Positions 16,520 to 25,085 are shown, counted from the first letter of the stretch. The stretch is 64,000 nt of DNA from Vogesella aquatica (GCF_028548455.1 NZ_JAQQLF010000007.1:62001-126000), one strand, 5' to 3'. Numbers and translations: made by a program. The notes: a model not told the origin generated them from the letters alone.

Positions 16520-18038
16520 TGTATTTTTTGCCGTCCGGGACGAAGTAGTTCACCAGGCTGTTCAGCGTTTGTGCCACCTCGTGCAGCTTGGCCGACATGG
16601 CATAGGCCTCCTGCGTGTCCTGCCGGTTGGAAACAATCAGCTTCAGGATCAGGTCGATCTTGTCCAGGAAGTCTTCCAGGGCAAAGGTTTGCAGGCGGTT
16701 CAGGTTGGTGATGCTGGCAATGCAGTCGGCTACCTGGGGGGCAACTTCTTTTTCGGCCAGCAGCTCGTCCAGCATGGCCAGCTGGTTGGACAGCTCGTAG
16801 ATGAAATCCAGTGACATGAAGGACTTGGCCTCTTCCAGCTTGTCGTGCTGTACCTCGGAGTGGTCGCTGATTTCGAACAGCGCGGTGTTCAGGCTCAGGC
16901 AGGCACTGTCGATCTGGCCGGCCAGCAGGTTCAGCTCGTCCATCACCACCTTCAGGTGCATCTGCATGATCACGCTGGAGCGCAGCAGGTGGCCGGTTTC
17001 ACCGGCACCATCCAGCGGTACGTCGCCGGTCAGGTCGCCCTCGGCAATTTTCTCGAAGTTTTCAATAGCCGAGTCCAGCGGCCTCACGATCTGGCGCATG
17101 AATACCAGGCCAAAGGCCACCACAGTGACGATGCCCAGGATAATGCCCAGCAGCGAGATATCCACAATCTGCACATTGCGCTGGTTAATGCGGCCAACCT
17201 CCTGTGCCGACTGGCGCAGTATCTGTAGCCGGTTCTGTTCCGCCAGCTGCACCAGTGCGCGCAGCTGGCTGTCCAGGCTGGCATCCAGTGCGCTGCTACG
17301 CGCCAGGCGTGCTGCATTATTCAGTGTTTCCAGCTCTTGCAAGCGGTCGCGGATCACGGCGGGGGTATGCGGGTTGGCCGCATAGAGGCTACCCAGGCGC
17401 GCAATGCTGGCCTGGCGCTGCGCTACCGGTGTTGCCTGGGCGCGGGTGGCATCAATCTCCAGCTGGCTGATGATGTCCAGCTTGCGCAGGTATTGCCCGT
17501 CGGCCTTGTTGATCTGCTCGGTGCTGTGCTGGATGGTACCGATACCCAGAATGCCACCGGTAATCAGCAGGGCGATCACGAACAGCGAGCCGGCGATATA
17601 GCCCGACTTGATGGATAACAGACGCTTCAGGCCACCCGGTTTGGGCAGTTTGGCGCGGGGCTGGGCATATAAACGGGCGGCCTGTGCGATTTGCTCGTCG
17701 CTGGCGGCGTAGCGTACCGACATATAGCCCACCACCTTGCCGGCTTTGCGGATTGGCACGATGGTGGCTTGTACCCAGTAAAAGCCACCGTCCTTGGTGC
17801 GGTTTTTGACAATGCCGCGCCAGGGTCTGTTTTGCTCCACCGTGGCCCACAGGTCGGCAAAGGCGGCGGCGGGCATGTCCGGGTGCCGCACGAGATTGTG
17901 CGGTTTGCCTATCAGTTCTTCACGGCTGAAGCCGCTGATGGTGATAAAGGCGTCATTGGCATAGGTAATCATGCCGCTCAGATCGGTCTTGGACACGATG
18001 GCGGTGTGGAGGGGAACCTTGTATTCGATGTCGCTCAT
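16512..18038 (-). CDS. Receptor-like protein: Aer-type PAS, membrane segments, HAMP, but no MCP signalling tip
   Basis: A protein of 508 residues. PAS domain (about 15-115) nearly matches that of the MCP at 13680 (HNLVRHPDMPAAAFADLW, WRGIVKNRTKDGGFYWV). Two membrane segments (about 150-172, 295-320) enclose a helical periplasmic domain rich in Ala, Arg and Gln, then HAMP (VRPLDSAIENFEKIAEGDLTG). The canonical MCP hairpin motif is absent; the last 130 residues are helical (SLDFIYELSNQLAMLDELLA, FLDKIDLILKLIVSNRQDT) and match no output domain I know. It may signal to the overlapping HD-GYP gene rather than CheA. Function inferred from context. Confidence 0.7.
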   Translation of the reverse strand: MSDIEYKVPLHTAIVSKTDLSGMITYANDAFITISGFSREELIGKPHNLVRHPDMPAAAFADLWATVEQNRPWRGIVKNRTKDGGFYWVQATIVPIRKAGKVVGYMSVRYAASDEQIAQAARLYAQPRAKLPKPGGLKRLLSIKSGYIAGSLFVIALLITGGILGIGTIQHSTEQINKADGQYLRKLDIISQLEIDATRAQATPVAQRQASIARLGSLYAANPHTPAVIRDRLQELETLNNAARLARSSALDASLDSQLRALVQLAEQNRLQILRQSAQEVGRINQRNVQIVDISLLGIILGIVTVVAFGLVFMRQIVRPLDSAIENFEKIAEGDLTGDVPLDGAGETGHLLRSSVIMQMHLKVVMDELNLLAGQIDSACLSLNTALFEISDHSEVQHDKLEEAKSFMSLDFIYELSNQLAMLDELLAEKEVAPQVADCIASITNLNRLQTFALEDFLDKIDLILKLIVSNRQDTQEAYAMSAKLHEVAQTLNSLVNYFVPDGKKYNA

Positions 18039-18041
18039 GTC

Positions 18042-19199
18042 TTACATCCAGATCCGTTTGATAGCCAGCAGCGCGGTTTTGCACCGCTCCGGTGAAATGC
18101 AGCCTTTGATTTCGTACTTGGTGTTCAGGGTGTCGCGCGGGGTGGGTTCGCTGCGTGGAAAGCCTTTTTCGTCAATGATGGAGTACACCATCGGGCTTTT
18201 ACGGGTGTAGTTCGTGTTCTTCACTACGCCGATTTCACCGCTTTGCAGCGCCACGACGGTACCGGCGGGAAAACGCGTGAGCTTCTTGATCAGCAAGCCG
18301 ATGTGGCTTTCCAGATACTTGCTGTCCTTTTGCAGGTACAGCTCTTTCAGCGTGTTGGCCGGGTAGATACCGGGGCGCCATTTATTGGCGATTGTCATGC
18401 CGGCATAAGCGTCCGCCAGCCCCAGCAGCAGGGACAGCTCGTGGGTTTCCTCGCGTGTTTTGGCTAGCGGGTAGCCGCGGCCGTTGGGTTGCTCATGGTG
18501 TTCGTACACGTGCAGCAGCCATTGCTTGTCTTGTATGCCGTGCTTTTGCAGCAGTTTTACCGCCGTGCTGGTGTGCTCCCATACCGCCAGCTGTTCCAGC
18601 TCGCCCAGGCCTTTTTGCGCGCCCAGGCCTTTGTCGAAGTGGTACAGCGCCAGGTCCCGGGTAAGGGCGGCGCACAGGAGTGAGTCCAGGGCGGTATCGT
18701 TCTGGCAGATCTGGCTGGCCAGCATGTAACACACCGCGGCACCCAGTACGTGCTTGTTGGCACGCAAGTCCTGGCCGTGCTGTTGCAGGTATAAAGCTGC
18801 CAGTACCGCATCCGGGTCGTGCTGAATGAAGCCCACCAGCTGTTGGGCACGGCTGCGCATCAGCTCCTCAACATTGGCCAGGTTGCTGGGCGGGCTCAGG
18901 ATGATGCGGTGAATCCGCGCGATGGCTTCGACAAAGCTGGCCATCTCGATGAATACGCTGGTTTGCTCGGCCGGGCGGCGAATGACGCGCGCCTTGATTT
19001 CCTTGGCCGATGGCAAGTCGCCCGCTTCGGATACCCCGATAAAATAGCCCCGCTCCACCAGTTTCTCGGCAAAGCCAGGCATGGATACGACAAAGCCTTT
19101 GCGCAGGATCAGGTTTCCCGAGCGATCGAAAATCGAGTAATCGATAGGCTTGTGTATCTGTATGTCTGCAAACGCCAGTTTGCGGATGAGTTGGGCCAT
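18042..19199 (-). CDS. Degenerate HD-GYP domain protein
   Basis: A protein of 385 residues that aligns in layout with HD-GYP proteins but has lost key residues. Where HDIGK is expected it reads LTRDLALYHF (His replaced by Arg, Lys lost). The second motif is HHEQPNGRGYP instead of HHExxDGTGYP (Asp to Asn). It is therefore probably not a phosphodiesterase but a c-di-GMP-binding or partner protein; this is inference. The N-terminal part (FADIQIHKPIDYSIFDRSGN then LILRKGFVV) resembles a PilZ- or DUF3391-like module. First gene of the sensory cluster, 3 bp before the PAS/HAMP gene. Confidence 0.7.
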   Translation of the reverse strand: MAQLIRKLAFADIQIHKPIDYSIFDRSGNLILRKGFVVSMPGFAEKLVERGYFIGVSEAGDLPSAKEIKARVIRRPAEQTSVFIEMASFVEAIARIHRIILSPPSNLANVEELMRSRAQQLVGFIQHDPDAVLAALYLQQHGQDLRANKHVLGAAVCYMLASQICQNDTALDSLLCAALTRDLALYHFDKGLGAQKGLGELEQLAVWEHTSTAVKLLQKHGIQDKQWLLHVYEHHEQPNGRGYPLAKTREETHELSLLLGLADAYAGMTIANKWRPGIYPANTLKELYLQKDSKYLESHIGLLIKKLTRFPAGTVVALQSGEIGVVKNTNYTRKSPMVYSIIDEKGFPRSEPTPRDTLNTKYEIKGCISPERCKTALLAIKRIWM

Positions 19200-19552
19200 A
19201 AATATCTCTAAGTAATACTTACTTTATTTTTAACCGGTTATTTATTTATTGCTTTGGTATAAACAGAATATTGAAAATTCACATGGTATTTATAGGGAAA
19301 CGAATGCTAGTTGATGGTTTGCTGGCAGGCTTGATCCAGATCAAATGCAGTTGGTCTGACAAATGTGATAGCTGCATCTGTCGCCGAATGGAGACAGACC
19401 AGTGTCATGCCTGTGCGCGGGGGCCAGAGACCGCGCTTTCCGCGGCTGTAGGCAAAGCCCAGGCCACGGGCCGGCCCCAAGATTGACCGCTACTGCCCGC
19501 GCACGGATAATCCGCACTCTTTTCAAATGCTTACGGCCCCGCCGCCTTATTG
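19200..19552. other. Intergenic region between the sensory cluster and dusA
   Basis: 353 bp without a gene I can support. The left third is AT-rich and probably holds the promoter of the minus-strand cluster. A perfect FNR-type box lies at 19331-19344. Downstream is a possible 32-codon frame (19388-19486, starting METDQCHACARG) without clear ribosome site, in a GC-rich stretch able to fold (GGGGCC ... GGCCCC). Confidence 0.5.
19331..19344. promoter_or_regulatory. FNR/ANR-type box
   Basis: TTGATCCAGATCAA is a perfect match to the FNR-family palindrome TTGAT-N4-ATCAA. A class II promoter to the right would start near 19379. The first gene to the right is dusA, 210 bp away, or an unannotated short transcript; to the left it would act on the sensory cluster. 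Confidence 0.65.
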
Positions 19553-20539
19553 ATGACCGCAGCACCCAAAGCCCTGCCCCCGCGCACCCTGTCCGTTGCC
19601 CCGATGCTGGACTGGACCGATCGACACTACCGCTATTTCGCTCGTCTGATTACCCGCCATACCTGGCTGTACACCGAGATGGTTACCACCGGCGCGCTGC
19701 TGTATGGCGACGTTGGCCGCCATTTGCGTTACCACGAGGCCGAGCACCCGATCGCGCTACAGCTGGGCGGTAGCGAGCCTGACGAGCTGGCGCGTTGCGC
19801 CCGTCTGGCACAGGAATGGGGTTATGACGAGGTAAACCTGAACGTAGGCTGCCCGTCGGAGCGGGTGCAAAAAGGCGCGTTTGGCGCCTGCCTGATGGCC
19901 GAACCGCAGCTGGTGGCCGACTGCGTGAAGGCGATGCGCGATGCGGTGGACATCGACGTCACCGTCAAGCACCGCATCGGTATCGATGACGTGGATAGCT
20001 ACGACAGGATGCGGGTGTTTGTGGATACCGTGGCCGACGCCGGCTGCCGTACCTTTATCGTGCACGCGCGCAACGCCATCCTGAAGGGCCTCAGCCCCAA
20101 GGAAAACCGCGAGATTCCGCCGCTGAAATACGACTATGTGTACCGCCTGAAGCAGGAGCGCCCCGATCTGGAGATCCTGATCAACGGCGGCATCAAGACC
20201 AATGCCGAGATCGCCGGCCACCTGCAGCATGTCGATGGCGTGATGGTGGGCCGCGAGGCTTACCACAACCCCTACCTGATGGCGGCCTGGGACGCGCAGT
20301 TCTACGGTGACAGCCACGACGTGCCGTCGCGCGGCAAGGTGGTGGAAGCGCTGCTGCCTTATATCGCCGACCGTCTGCAGGATGGCAGCAGCGTGCGCCA
20401 TATCGCCCGCCACGTGCTGGGCCTGTTCCATGGCGAGCCCGGTGGCCGCCAGTGGCGCCGCATGCTGTCCGACGCCAAAGAGCTGAAAGACGCCGACGAA
20501 AGCCTGCTGATCCGTGCGCTACTGGCTACGCACGGTTGA
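19553..20539 (+). CDS. dusA: tRNA-dihydrouridine(20/20a) synthase DusA
   Basis: FMN enzyme reducing uridine at D-loop positions 20/20a of tRNA with NADPH. A protein of 328 residues, usual length. The start block LSVAPMLDWTDRHYRYFARL is specific to DusA. NVGCPSERVQKGAFGACLM contains the catalytic Cys; VTVKHRIGIDD, NGGIKTNAEI and GVMVGREAYHNPYLM follow in order. Start ATG 19553; a TTG directly before it at 19550 is also possible. A GTTGGCCGCC near-copy of the dispersed motif lies inside. Confidence 0.94.
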   Translation: MTAAPKALPPRTLSVAPMLDWTDRHYRYFARLITRHTWLYTEMVTTGALLYGDVGRHLRYHEAEHPIALQLGGSEPDELARCARLAQEWGYDEVNLNVGCPSERVQKGAFGACLMAEPQLVADCVKAMRDAVDIDVTVKHRIGIDDVDSYDRMRVFVDTVADAGCRTFIVHARNAILKGLSPKENREIPPLKYDYVYRLKQERPDLEILINGGIKTNAEIAGHLQHVDGVMVGREAYHNPYLMAAWDAQFYGDSHDVPSRGKVVEALLPYIADRLQDGSSVRHIARHVLGLFHGEPGGRQWRRMLSDAKELKDADESLLIRALLATHG

Positions 20540-20823
20540 ACTGTCACGCAGTCCTTGTAAGATAGCCAAGTCACCCCGCGCCCGGTTCGCCGGGCCCAGG
20601 CTGCTGCCAAGGTGCCAATCCAGGTCTTGCCGGCCCCGGCACCGCCGGGCCGGGCCGCATAGGTACCAGAGTCGGCAGCCTTCCTGTTTACAAGCCCCAC
20701 CCAGCTTGCCCGGCAAGCAGGGTGGGGCATCAATCTGCGCCCGGCTTGCCGGGCTTTTGGGTTTTATGGTGAGTACCCCTGCCAACAGCAAGGTTGGCCG
20801 CAGTACTTGCCACGGAGCAAAGC
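20540..20823. other. Structured intergenic region with hairpins and one 13-bp repeat
   Basis: 284 bp between dusA and rdgB. A perfect two-step hairpin at 20694-20728 (GCCCCACCC-A-GCTTGC / GCAAGC-A-GGGTGGGGC) has no T-run. A second stem, GCCCGGC / GCCGGGC followed by TTTT (20735-20757), could end transcription from dusA. AAGGTTGGCCGCA lies at 20790-20802, about 12 bp before the rdgB ribosome site. No gene seen. Confidence 0.6.
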
Positions 20824-21420
20824 ATGATCAATAAACTGGTACTGGCCAGCAATAATGCCGGCAAGCTCAAGGAATTCGCCGCCCTGCTGGCCCCACTGGG
20901 CATCGAGGTCATCCCGCAGGGCCGTCTGAACGTGCCCGAATGCCCCGAGCCGCACTACACCTTCCTGGAAAACGCGCTGGAAAAAGCCCGCCACGCCAGC
21001 CATGTGACCGGCCTGCCGGCGCTGGCAGACGACAGCGGCATCTGCGTGGAAGCGTTGGGCGGCAAACCCGGCGTGCTGTCGGCGCGTTACGCCGGCGAGC
21101 CCAAATCGGACGAGCGCAATAACGCCAAGCTGGTAGAAAAACTGCAGGGTAAAGCTAACCGCCGCGCCTACTACTACTGCGTGCTGGTGTTGGTGCGCCA
21201 CGCCGATGACCCGCAGCCGCTGGTGGCAGACGGCGCCTGGTACGGCGAGGTGGCGGATACCGCGTCCGGTACTGGTGGCTTCGGCTACGACCCGCACTTC
21301 TGGCTGCCGTCGCATGGCTGCACCGTGGCCGACCTGCCGGCCGACGCCAAGAATGCCATCAGCCACCGTGGCCAGGCCATGCAGGCGCTGCTGGCCAAGC
21401 TGCAGGCGCAACTGGCATGA
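20824..21420 (+). CDS. rdgB: XTP/dITP diphosphatase (RdgB/HAM1 family)
   Basis: House-cleaning enzyme that hydrolyses non-canonical purine nucleotides (dITP, XTP) to the monophosphate. A protein of 198 residues, standard. N-terminus INKLVLASNNAGKLKEFAAL, then LADDSGICVEALGG, GVLSARYAGE, GTGGFGYDPHF and SHRGQAM are the family blocks. Start ATG 20824 follows GGAG; an upstream in-frame start at 20794 lies within the repeat motif and is not conserved. The stop overlaps hemW (ATGA), a common gene order. Confidence 0.95.
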   Translation: MINKLVLASNNAGKLKEFAALLAPLGIEVIPQGRLNVPECPEPHYTFLENALEKARHASHVTGLPALADDSGICVEALGGKPGVLSARYAGEPKSDERNNAKLVEKLQGKANRRAYYYCVLVLVRHADDPQPLVADGAWYGEVADTASGTGGFGYDPHFWLPSHGCTVADLPADAKNAISHRGQAMQALLAKLQAQLA

Positions 21421-22670
21421 GCGTGATTGATTTGTCTGCACTGAAAGGCGGCCTGAAAGAATTACCGCCGCTGTCGCTGTACATCCACTTTCCCTGGTGC
21501 GTGAAAAAATGCCCGTACTGCGACTTCAACTCGCACGAGTTCAAGCCGCAGGCCGGCAGCATCGCCATCCATGATGCGGCCAACGTTGGCCGCAACGGCG
21601 TGGGGCAGGGCTTTGACGAGATGGCCTACGTGGACACGCTGCTGCGCGACTTCGAGCTGAGCCTGCCCGCCATCTGGGGCCGCCCCATCACCACCATCTT
21701 CATGGGTGGTGGTACTCCCAGCCTGTTCAGCCCGCAGGCCATGGACGCGCTATTGGCCGGCCTGCGCGCGCGCGCGCGCATCCACCCGGACGCCGAAATC
21801 ACCATGGAGGCCAACCCCGGCACCTTCGAGCTGGAGCGCTTTGCCGGCTACCGCGAAGCAGGCATCAACCGCCTGTCCATCGGTATCCAGAGCTTTGACC
21901 CCGGCCACCTCAAAGCGCTGGGCCGCATCCACGACGGCGACGAAGCGCGCCGCGCGGTAGAGATCGCGCTGACGCATTTCGACAACGTGAACCTGGACTT
22001 GATGTACGCGCTGCCGCAGCAAACGCTGGAACAGGCGCTGGCCGACATCGATACCGCCATCGCCTACGGCGTCAGCCACATCTCGGCCTACCACCTCACC
22101 ATCGAGCCCAATACGCTGTTTGCCGTGCAGCTGCCGGCCAACCTGCCGGACGACGACCTGTCGGCCGACATGCAGGAAGCTATCGAGGCGCGGCTGGAAG
22201 CCGCCGGCTACGTGCACTACGAGACCTCGGCTTTCGGCAAGCCCGGCCGCTTTGCCCGCCACAACGTCAACTACTGGCAGTTTGGCGACTACGTCGGCAT
22301 CGGCGCCGGCGCCCACGGCAAGATCAGCGCCCACGACGGCATTGTGCGTGAAATGCGCTACAAGCAGCCGGCCGCCTATATCCAGGCGGTGGCCGACGGC
22401 CAGCCGGTGCAAACCCGCCACAAGGTTGGCCGCAAAGACCTGCCGTTCGAGTTCATGATGAACCTGCTGCGCCTTACCGGCGGCTTTGAAAGCAGACTGT
22501 TCACCGAGCGCACCGGTTTGCCGGTATCCTGTATCCAATCACAATTGCAGCAAGCACTGGCCGAGGGCCTGATCGAACAGGACCTTACCCACATACGCCC
22601 CACGCTGAAGGGCCAGCGCTTCCTGAATGAACTGTTAACCCTGTTCCTGCATGAAGAAGGAGAAGTCTGA
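21417..22670 (+). CDS. hemW: HemW radical SAM protein with an unusual insertion
   Basis: Radical-SAM protein related to coproporphyrinogen dehydrogenase and thought to act as heme chaperone. A protein of 417 residues, longer than the usual about 380. The iron-sulphur motif [13 protein letters not shown] is present, followed by [18 protein letters not shown] and RLSIGIQSF. Between FNSH and [10 protein letters not shown] the family normally has some 10-15 residues; here there are about 33, including [20 protein letters not shown], encoded over the 20-bp palindrome at 21575-21594. A second motif copy lies at 22426. Overlaps rdgB and ridA. Confidence 0.92.
   Translation: MSVIDLSALKGGLKELPPLSLYIHFPWCVKKCPYCDFNSHEFKPQAGSIAIHDAANVGRNGVGQGFDEMAYVDTLLRDFELSLPAIWGRPITTIFMGGGTPSLFSPQAMDALLAGLRARARIHPDAEITMEANPGTFELERFAGYREAGINRLSIGIQSFDPGHLKALGRIHDGDEARRAVEIALTHFDNVNLDLMYALPQQTLEQALADIDTAIAYGVSHISAYHLTIEPNTLFAVQLPANLPDDDLSADMQEAIEARLEAAGYVHYETSAFGKPGRFARHNVNYWQFGDYVGIGAGAHGKISAHDGIVREMRYKQPAAYIQAVADGQPVQTRHKVGRKDLPFEFMMNLLRLTGGFESRLFTERTGLPVSCIQSQLQQALAEGLIEQDLTHIRPTLKGQRFLNELLTLFLHEEGEV
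21575..21594. repeat. Perfect 20-bp palindrome TGCGGCCAACGTTGGCCGCA inside hemW
   Basis: Two inverted copies of TTGGCCGCA sharing a CG centre, placed in the part of hemW that looks inserted. Translated as AANVGR. Confidence 0.9.
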
Positions 22671-23056
22671 TGGCAAAAGAAATCATCCATACCGATAAAG
22701 CCCCGGCCGCAATCGGCGCCTACTCGCAAGCCGTGAAGGCTGGCAATACCGTGTACCTGTCCGGCCAGATTCCGCTGGACCCGGCCACCATGACCGTGGT
22801 GGAAGGCGGTTTTGCTGCTGAAACCCACCAGATGTTCAAGAACCTGCAAGCCGTGTGCGAAGCCGCCGGTGGCAGCCTGGACCAGATCGTGAAGCTGAAT
22901 GCCTTCCTGACCGACCTGTCCAACTTTGGCACCTTCAACGAAATCATGGGCCAGTACTTCAGCCAGCCGTTCCCGGCACGCGCCGCTATCGGCGTGGCCA
23001 GCCTGCCTAAAGGCGTACAGGTCGAAGCCGACGCCGTGATGGTGCTGGGCGAGTAA
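22670..23056 (+). CDS. ridA: RidA family reactive imine/enamine deaminase
   Basis: A small trimeric enzyme of 128 residues that hydrolyses reactive enamine/imine intermediates of PLP enzymes. [46 protein letters not shown] and [19 protein letters not shown] (with the conserved Arg) are all typical. Start ATG overlaps the hemW stop by one base (TGATG), so it is translationally coupled. A strong terminator follows. Confidence 0.94.
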   Translation: MAKEIIHTDKAPAAIGAYSQAVKAGNTVYLSGQIPLDPATMTVVEGGFAAETHQMFKNLQAVCEAAGGSLDQIVKLNAFLTDLSNFGTFNEIMGQYFSQPFPARAAIGVASLPKGVQVEADAVMVLGE

Positions 23057-23079
23057 GCTGCCATCTGGTAGCAATAAGC

Positions 23080-23105
23080 AAAGCGGCCTGCGGGCCGCTT
23101 TTTGT
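23080..23105 (+). terminator. Intrinsic terminator after ridA
   Basis: AAGCGGCC-TGCG-GGCCGCTT followed by TTT; closes rdgB-hemW-ridA. Confidence 0.85.
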
Positions 23106-23157
23106 TTGGCTGTGGGCAGCATGACATGACGCCGCGCATGGGTCGCGCACCATCAAG

Positions 23158-23166
23158 TTGGCCGCA
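23158..23166 (+). repeat. TTGGCCGCA copy between ridA and the LysE-type gene
   Basis: Copy in the 268-bp spacer (preceded by CAAG). Nothing else supported in this spacer apart from the ridA terminator and the ribosome site of the next gene. Confidence 0.8.
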
Positions 23167-23324
23167 TTCAGGTGCCTTGTCCGCAGGCCGAAGCGCTCCG
23201 CACGGCGCCAGCTCATTCCCGCCTGTTGTTTGCCAGCGCAAAAAGAGTGTTCCGATTGGCAGCGGTTCACCGTCTGCGCTGCCGTGTTAGCGTAATGGCA
23301 TGGTGAGCTAATCGAGGGGGCATC

Positions 23325-23957
23325 ATGATCACTAGTACAACGCTGGGTTTATTCCTGTTAAGTGTCAGCCTGTTATTACTCTCGCCCGGGCCGAACATGG
23401 CCTTTTTGCTGTCTTACAGCACGCTGCAAGGGCCGCGTGCGGCCTGTGCCGTTGCCTTGGGCATTGCCATCGCCGACGTGGTACTGACACTGCTGACGGC
23501 CGGTGGTGTCACCGCCATGCTGATGGCTTGGCCGTTTATGTTTGATGTGCTGCGCTTGGCTGGTGCTGTGTACTTGCTATGGCTGGCTTACAAGGCGTGG
23601 CGTAGCGGGGGTATGACGGCGATGGCGACCTTGCCCCGGCGTAGCGAACGCGACATCGTGCGTATGGCCCTGTTCAATAGCTTGCTCAACCCCAAGGCCT
23701 TGTTGTTCTTCATGGTGTTTCTGCCGCAGTTTGTCGATGCCAGCCTCGGGCATATTGGCTGGCAGTTGTGTCAGCTGGGCGCCATGCTGACGGTCCTGGC
23801 TTTTGTCTTTCATGCGGTCTTGGGCGCACTGGCCGCTACGGCGAGCGCGTACTTGCTACGCCGGCCGGGCTTTGCCCGCTGGCAGGGCCGGGTGCTGGCC
23901 ATGGTCTTGATCGGCTTGGCCATGCGTTTGCTGTTGATGCAGCGGCCTGCTCCTTAG
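23325..23957 (+). CDS. LysE/RhtB family amino-acid exporter
   Basis: Inner-membrane protein of 210 residues with about six hydrophobic segments. The N-terminal block FLLSVSLLLLSPGPNMAFLL contains the SPGPN motif of the family, followed by GPRAACAVALGIAIAD. NSLLNPKALLFFMVFLPQFV is the second signature. It probably exports an amino acid such as threonine or homoserine, or a similar metabolite; the substrate cannot be told. Start ATG 23325 follows GAGGGGG. It stands alone, with no adjacent regulator. Confidence 0.88.
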   Translation: MITSTTLGLFLLSVSLLLLSPGPNMAFLLSYSTLQGPRAACAVALGIAIADVVLTLLTAGGVTAMLMAWPFMFDVLRLAGAVYLLWLAYKAWRSGGMTAMATLPRRSERDIVRMALFNSLLNPKALLFFMVFLPQFVDASLGHIGWQLCQLGAMLTVLAFVFHAVLGALAATASAYLLRRPGFARWQGRVLAMVLIGLAMRLLLMQRPAP

Positions 23958-24017
23958 TCGGCAAGCCCCTAGCGGTGCGCGCGCCCAGGCTTCGCGGCCT
24001 GGTGCAGCCAACGCTCC

Positions 24018-24671
24018 TCAAGCCTGGCGTGCCTGCAGCAGAAAGTCGCGTAGCGCCTGGAAGCGGGTGGCGTGGCTGCCATCCGTATCCTGAATGCTGC
24101 TGCTGAAATAGCGGGTTATATTTTCTGGCGTGATGGCGGTGTGGCGTGGGTTATAGCTGCCGTTTGCGCTGCTGGCGGTATCGGAGCCGATACGCGTCAG
24201 TGCAATCAGGGCAATGGCGTCGGCGGCCGCCTGGTTACCGCTGGCGATTGCGCGATCGTATAGCGCTTTTTCGCTGTCGCTCAGCTGGGCAAAGGTGTTC
24301 ACCATGCCGGTGGCGCGCTGAGAATAGTCTTCATCGTCGGCACTGATTTTCCCGCCAGCGTTGCGCTGGGCAAAGATGGCTGCCAGGCGCGCGTCGTGCT
24401 TGAGCAGAAACTCGCTGTCTTCGCTGGAACGATTGACCGGGCCCTGCTGGCGTATGCGTGCCAGCTCTGCCGCTATCGCCGCTTCCTTGGCGGCAACAGG
24501 CGTAGTACTGGCCGTGGTGGCCGAGGCGGGGGGCGTCAGCTGCTGTTGCAGCACATCGGCAAAACTTGCCGTGCTGCTGCTAGTCTGCTGGTCACTGCTT
24601 GCCGGTATCAGGCTGGCGGGTGAGGCGAGCAGGCTGGCCGATAGGGGGGAGGGAAAGCGGGGCGTGATCAC
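24018..24671 (-). CDS. Orphan hypothetical protein (flagellar-assembly-like composition)
   Basis: A 217-residue protein from GTG 24671, chosen because AGGAG lies seven bases upstream; a start further upstream at 24710 has no ribosome site. Residues 1-60 are rich in Ser, Ala, Thr and Pro (likely disordered), residues about 60-160 form a charged helical region (AKEAAIAAELARIRQQGPVN, DSEFLLKHDARLAAIFAQRN), and the C-terminus ends YNPRHTAITPENITRYFSSS then DFLLQARQA. The general layout resembles small secreted/flagellar or effector-like proteins, but I recognise no family. No signal peptide. Confidence 0.55.
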   Translation of the reverse strand: MITPRFPSPLSASLLASPASLIPASSDQQTSSSTASFADVLQQQLTPPASATTASTTPVAAKEAAIAAELARIRQQGPVNRSSEDSEFLLKHDARLAAIFAQRNAGGKISADDEDYSQRATGMVNTFAQLSDSEKALYDRAIASGNQAAADAIALIALTRIGSDTASSANGSYNPRHTAITPENITRYFSSSIQDTDGSHATRFQALRDFLLQARQA

Positions 24672-24832
24672 TGTGTGACTCCTAGCTGAGGGTAGATGCC
24701 AGATGTGCAATTGTCATGCCAGCCAGCCCGTAGCTTGGGCTGAATGAAATGAAGCCCAACGTTTACCGCGCCGCCGCAGCGTTGGCCGAATGCCACTGCG
24801 GTGTCGTGGCTAACCTTATGCCTTCACGGTAT

Positions 24833-24841
24833 TGCGGCCAA
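24833..24841 (-). repeat. AAGGTTGGCCGCA copy (reverse)
   Basis: TGCGGCCAACCTT at 24833-24845. A degenerate forward copy (GTTGGCCGAA, 24781) lies 50 bp before it, so this may be an eroded inverted pair. Confidence 0.8.
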
Positions 24842-24991
24842 CCTTTTTGTTTTGTGGTGCCGCTGCGCGGCGTGATGGCATGCCGCTTTCCGCGCGGCGG
24901 CGGGGTACTTTCTTTTGCGTCGCCAAAAGAAAGTACCCAAAGAAAAGGCGACCCGGGGCTGCTCGAAACCCCGTGCCAAACGGTCCGCCCC

Positions 24992-25085
24992 AGGCGCCGC
25001 CGAACTCGCCCCTTGCTAACGGTGCGGGGCTCAAACAAATCGGCCGCTTGCGCGTGCGAATCTTTGATTCGCTCAGCACAATCCT
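24992..25085 (+). repeat. Left arm of a 94-bp inverted repeat
   Basis: Pairs with 25287-25380 with 8 mismatches by hand alignment, including 46 consecutive identical bases (from GGGCTCAAAC to GATTCGC). Too long and mismatched for a terminator. Confidence 0.85.

Noticed and set aside
19388-19486. 32-codon frame downstream of the FNR box (METDQCHACARG...)
   Set aside because: No ribosome binding site and no recognisable pattern beyond a CxxC; noted in the region entry but not called as a gene.
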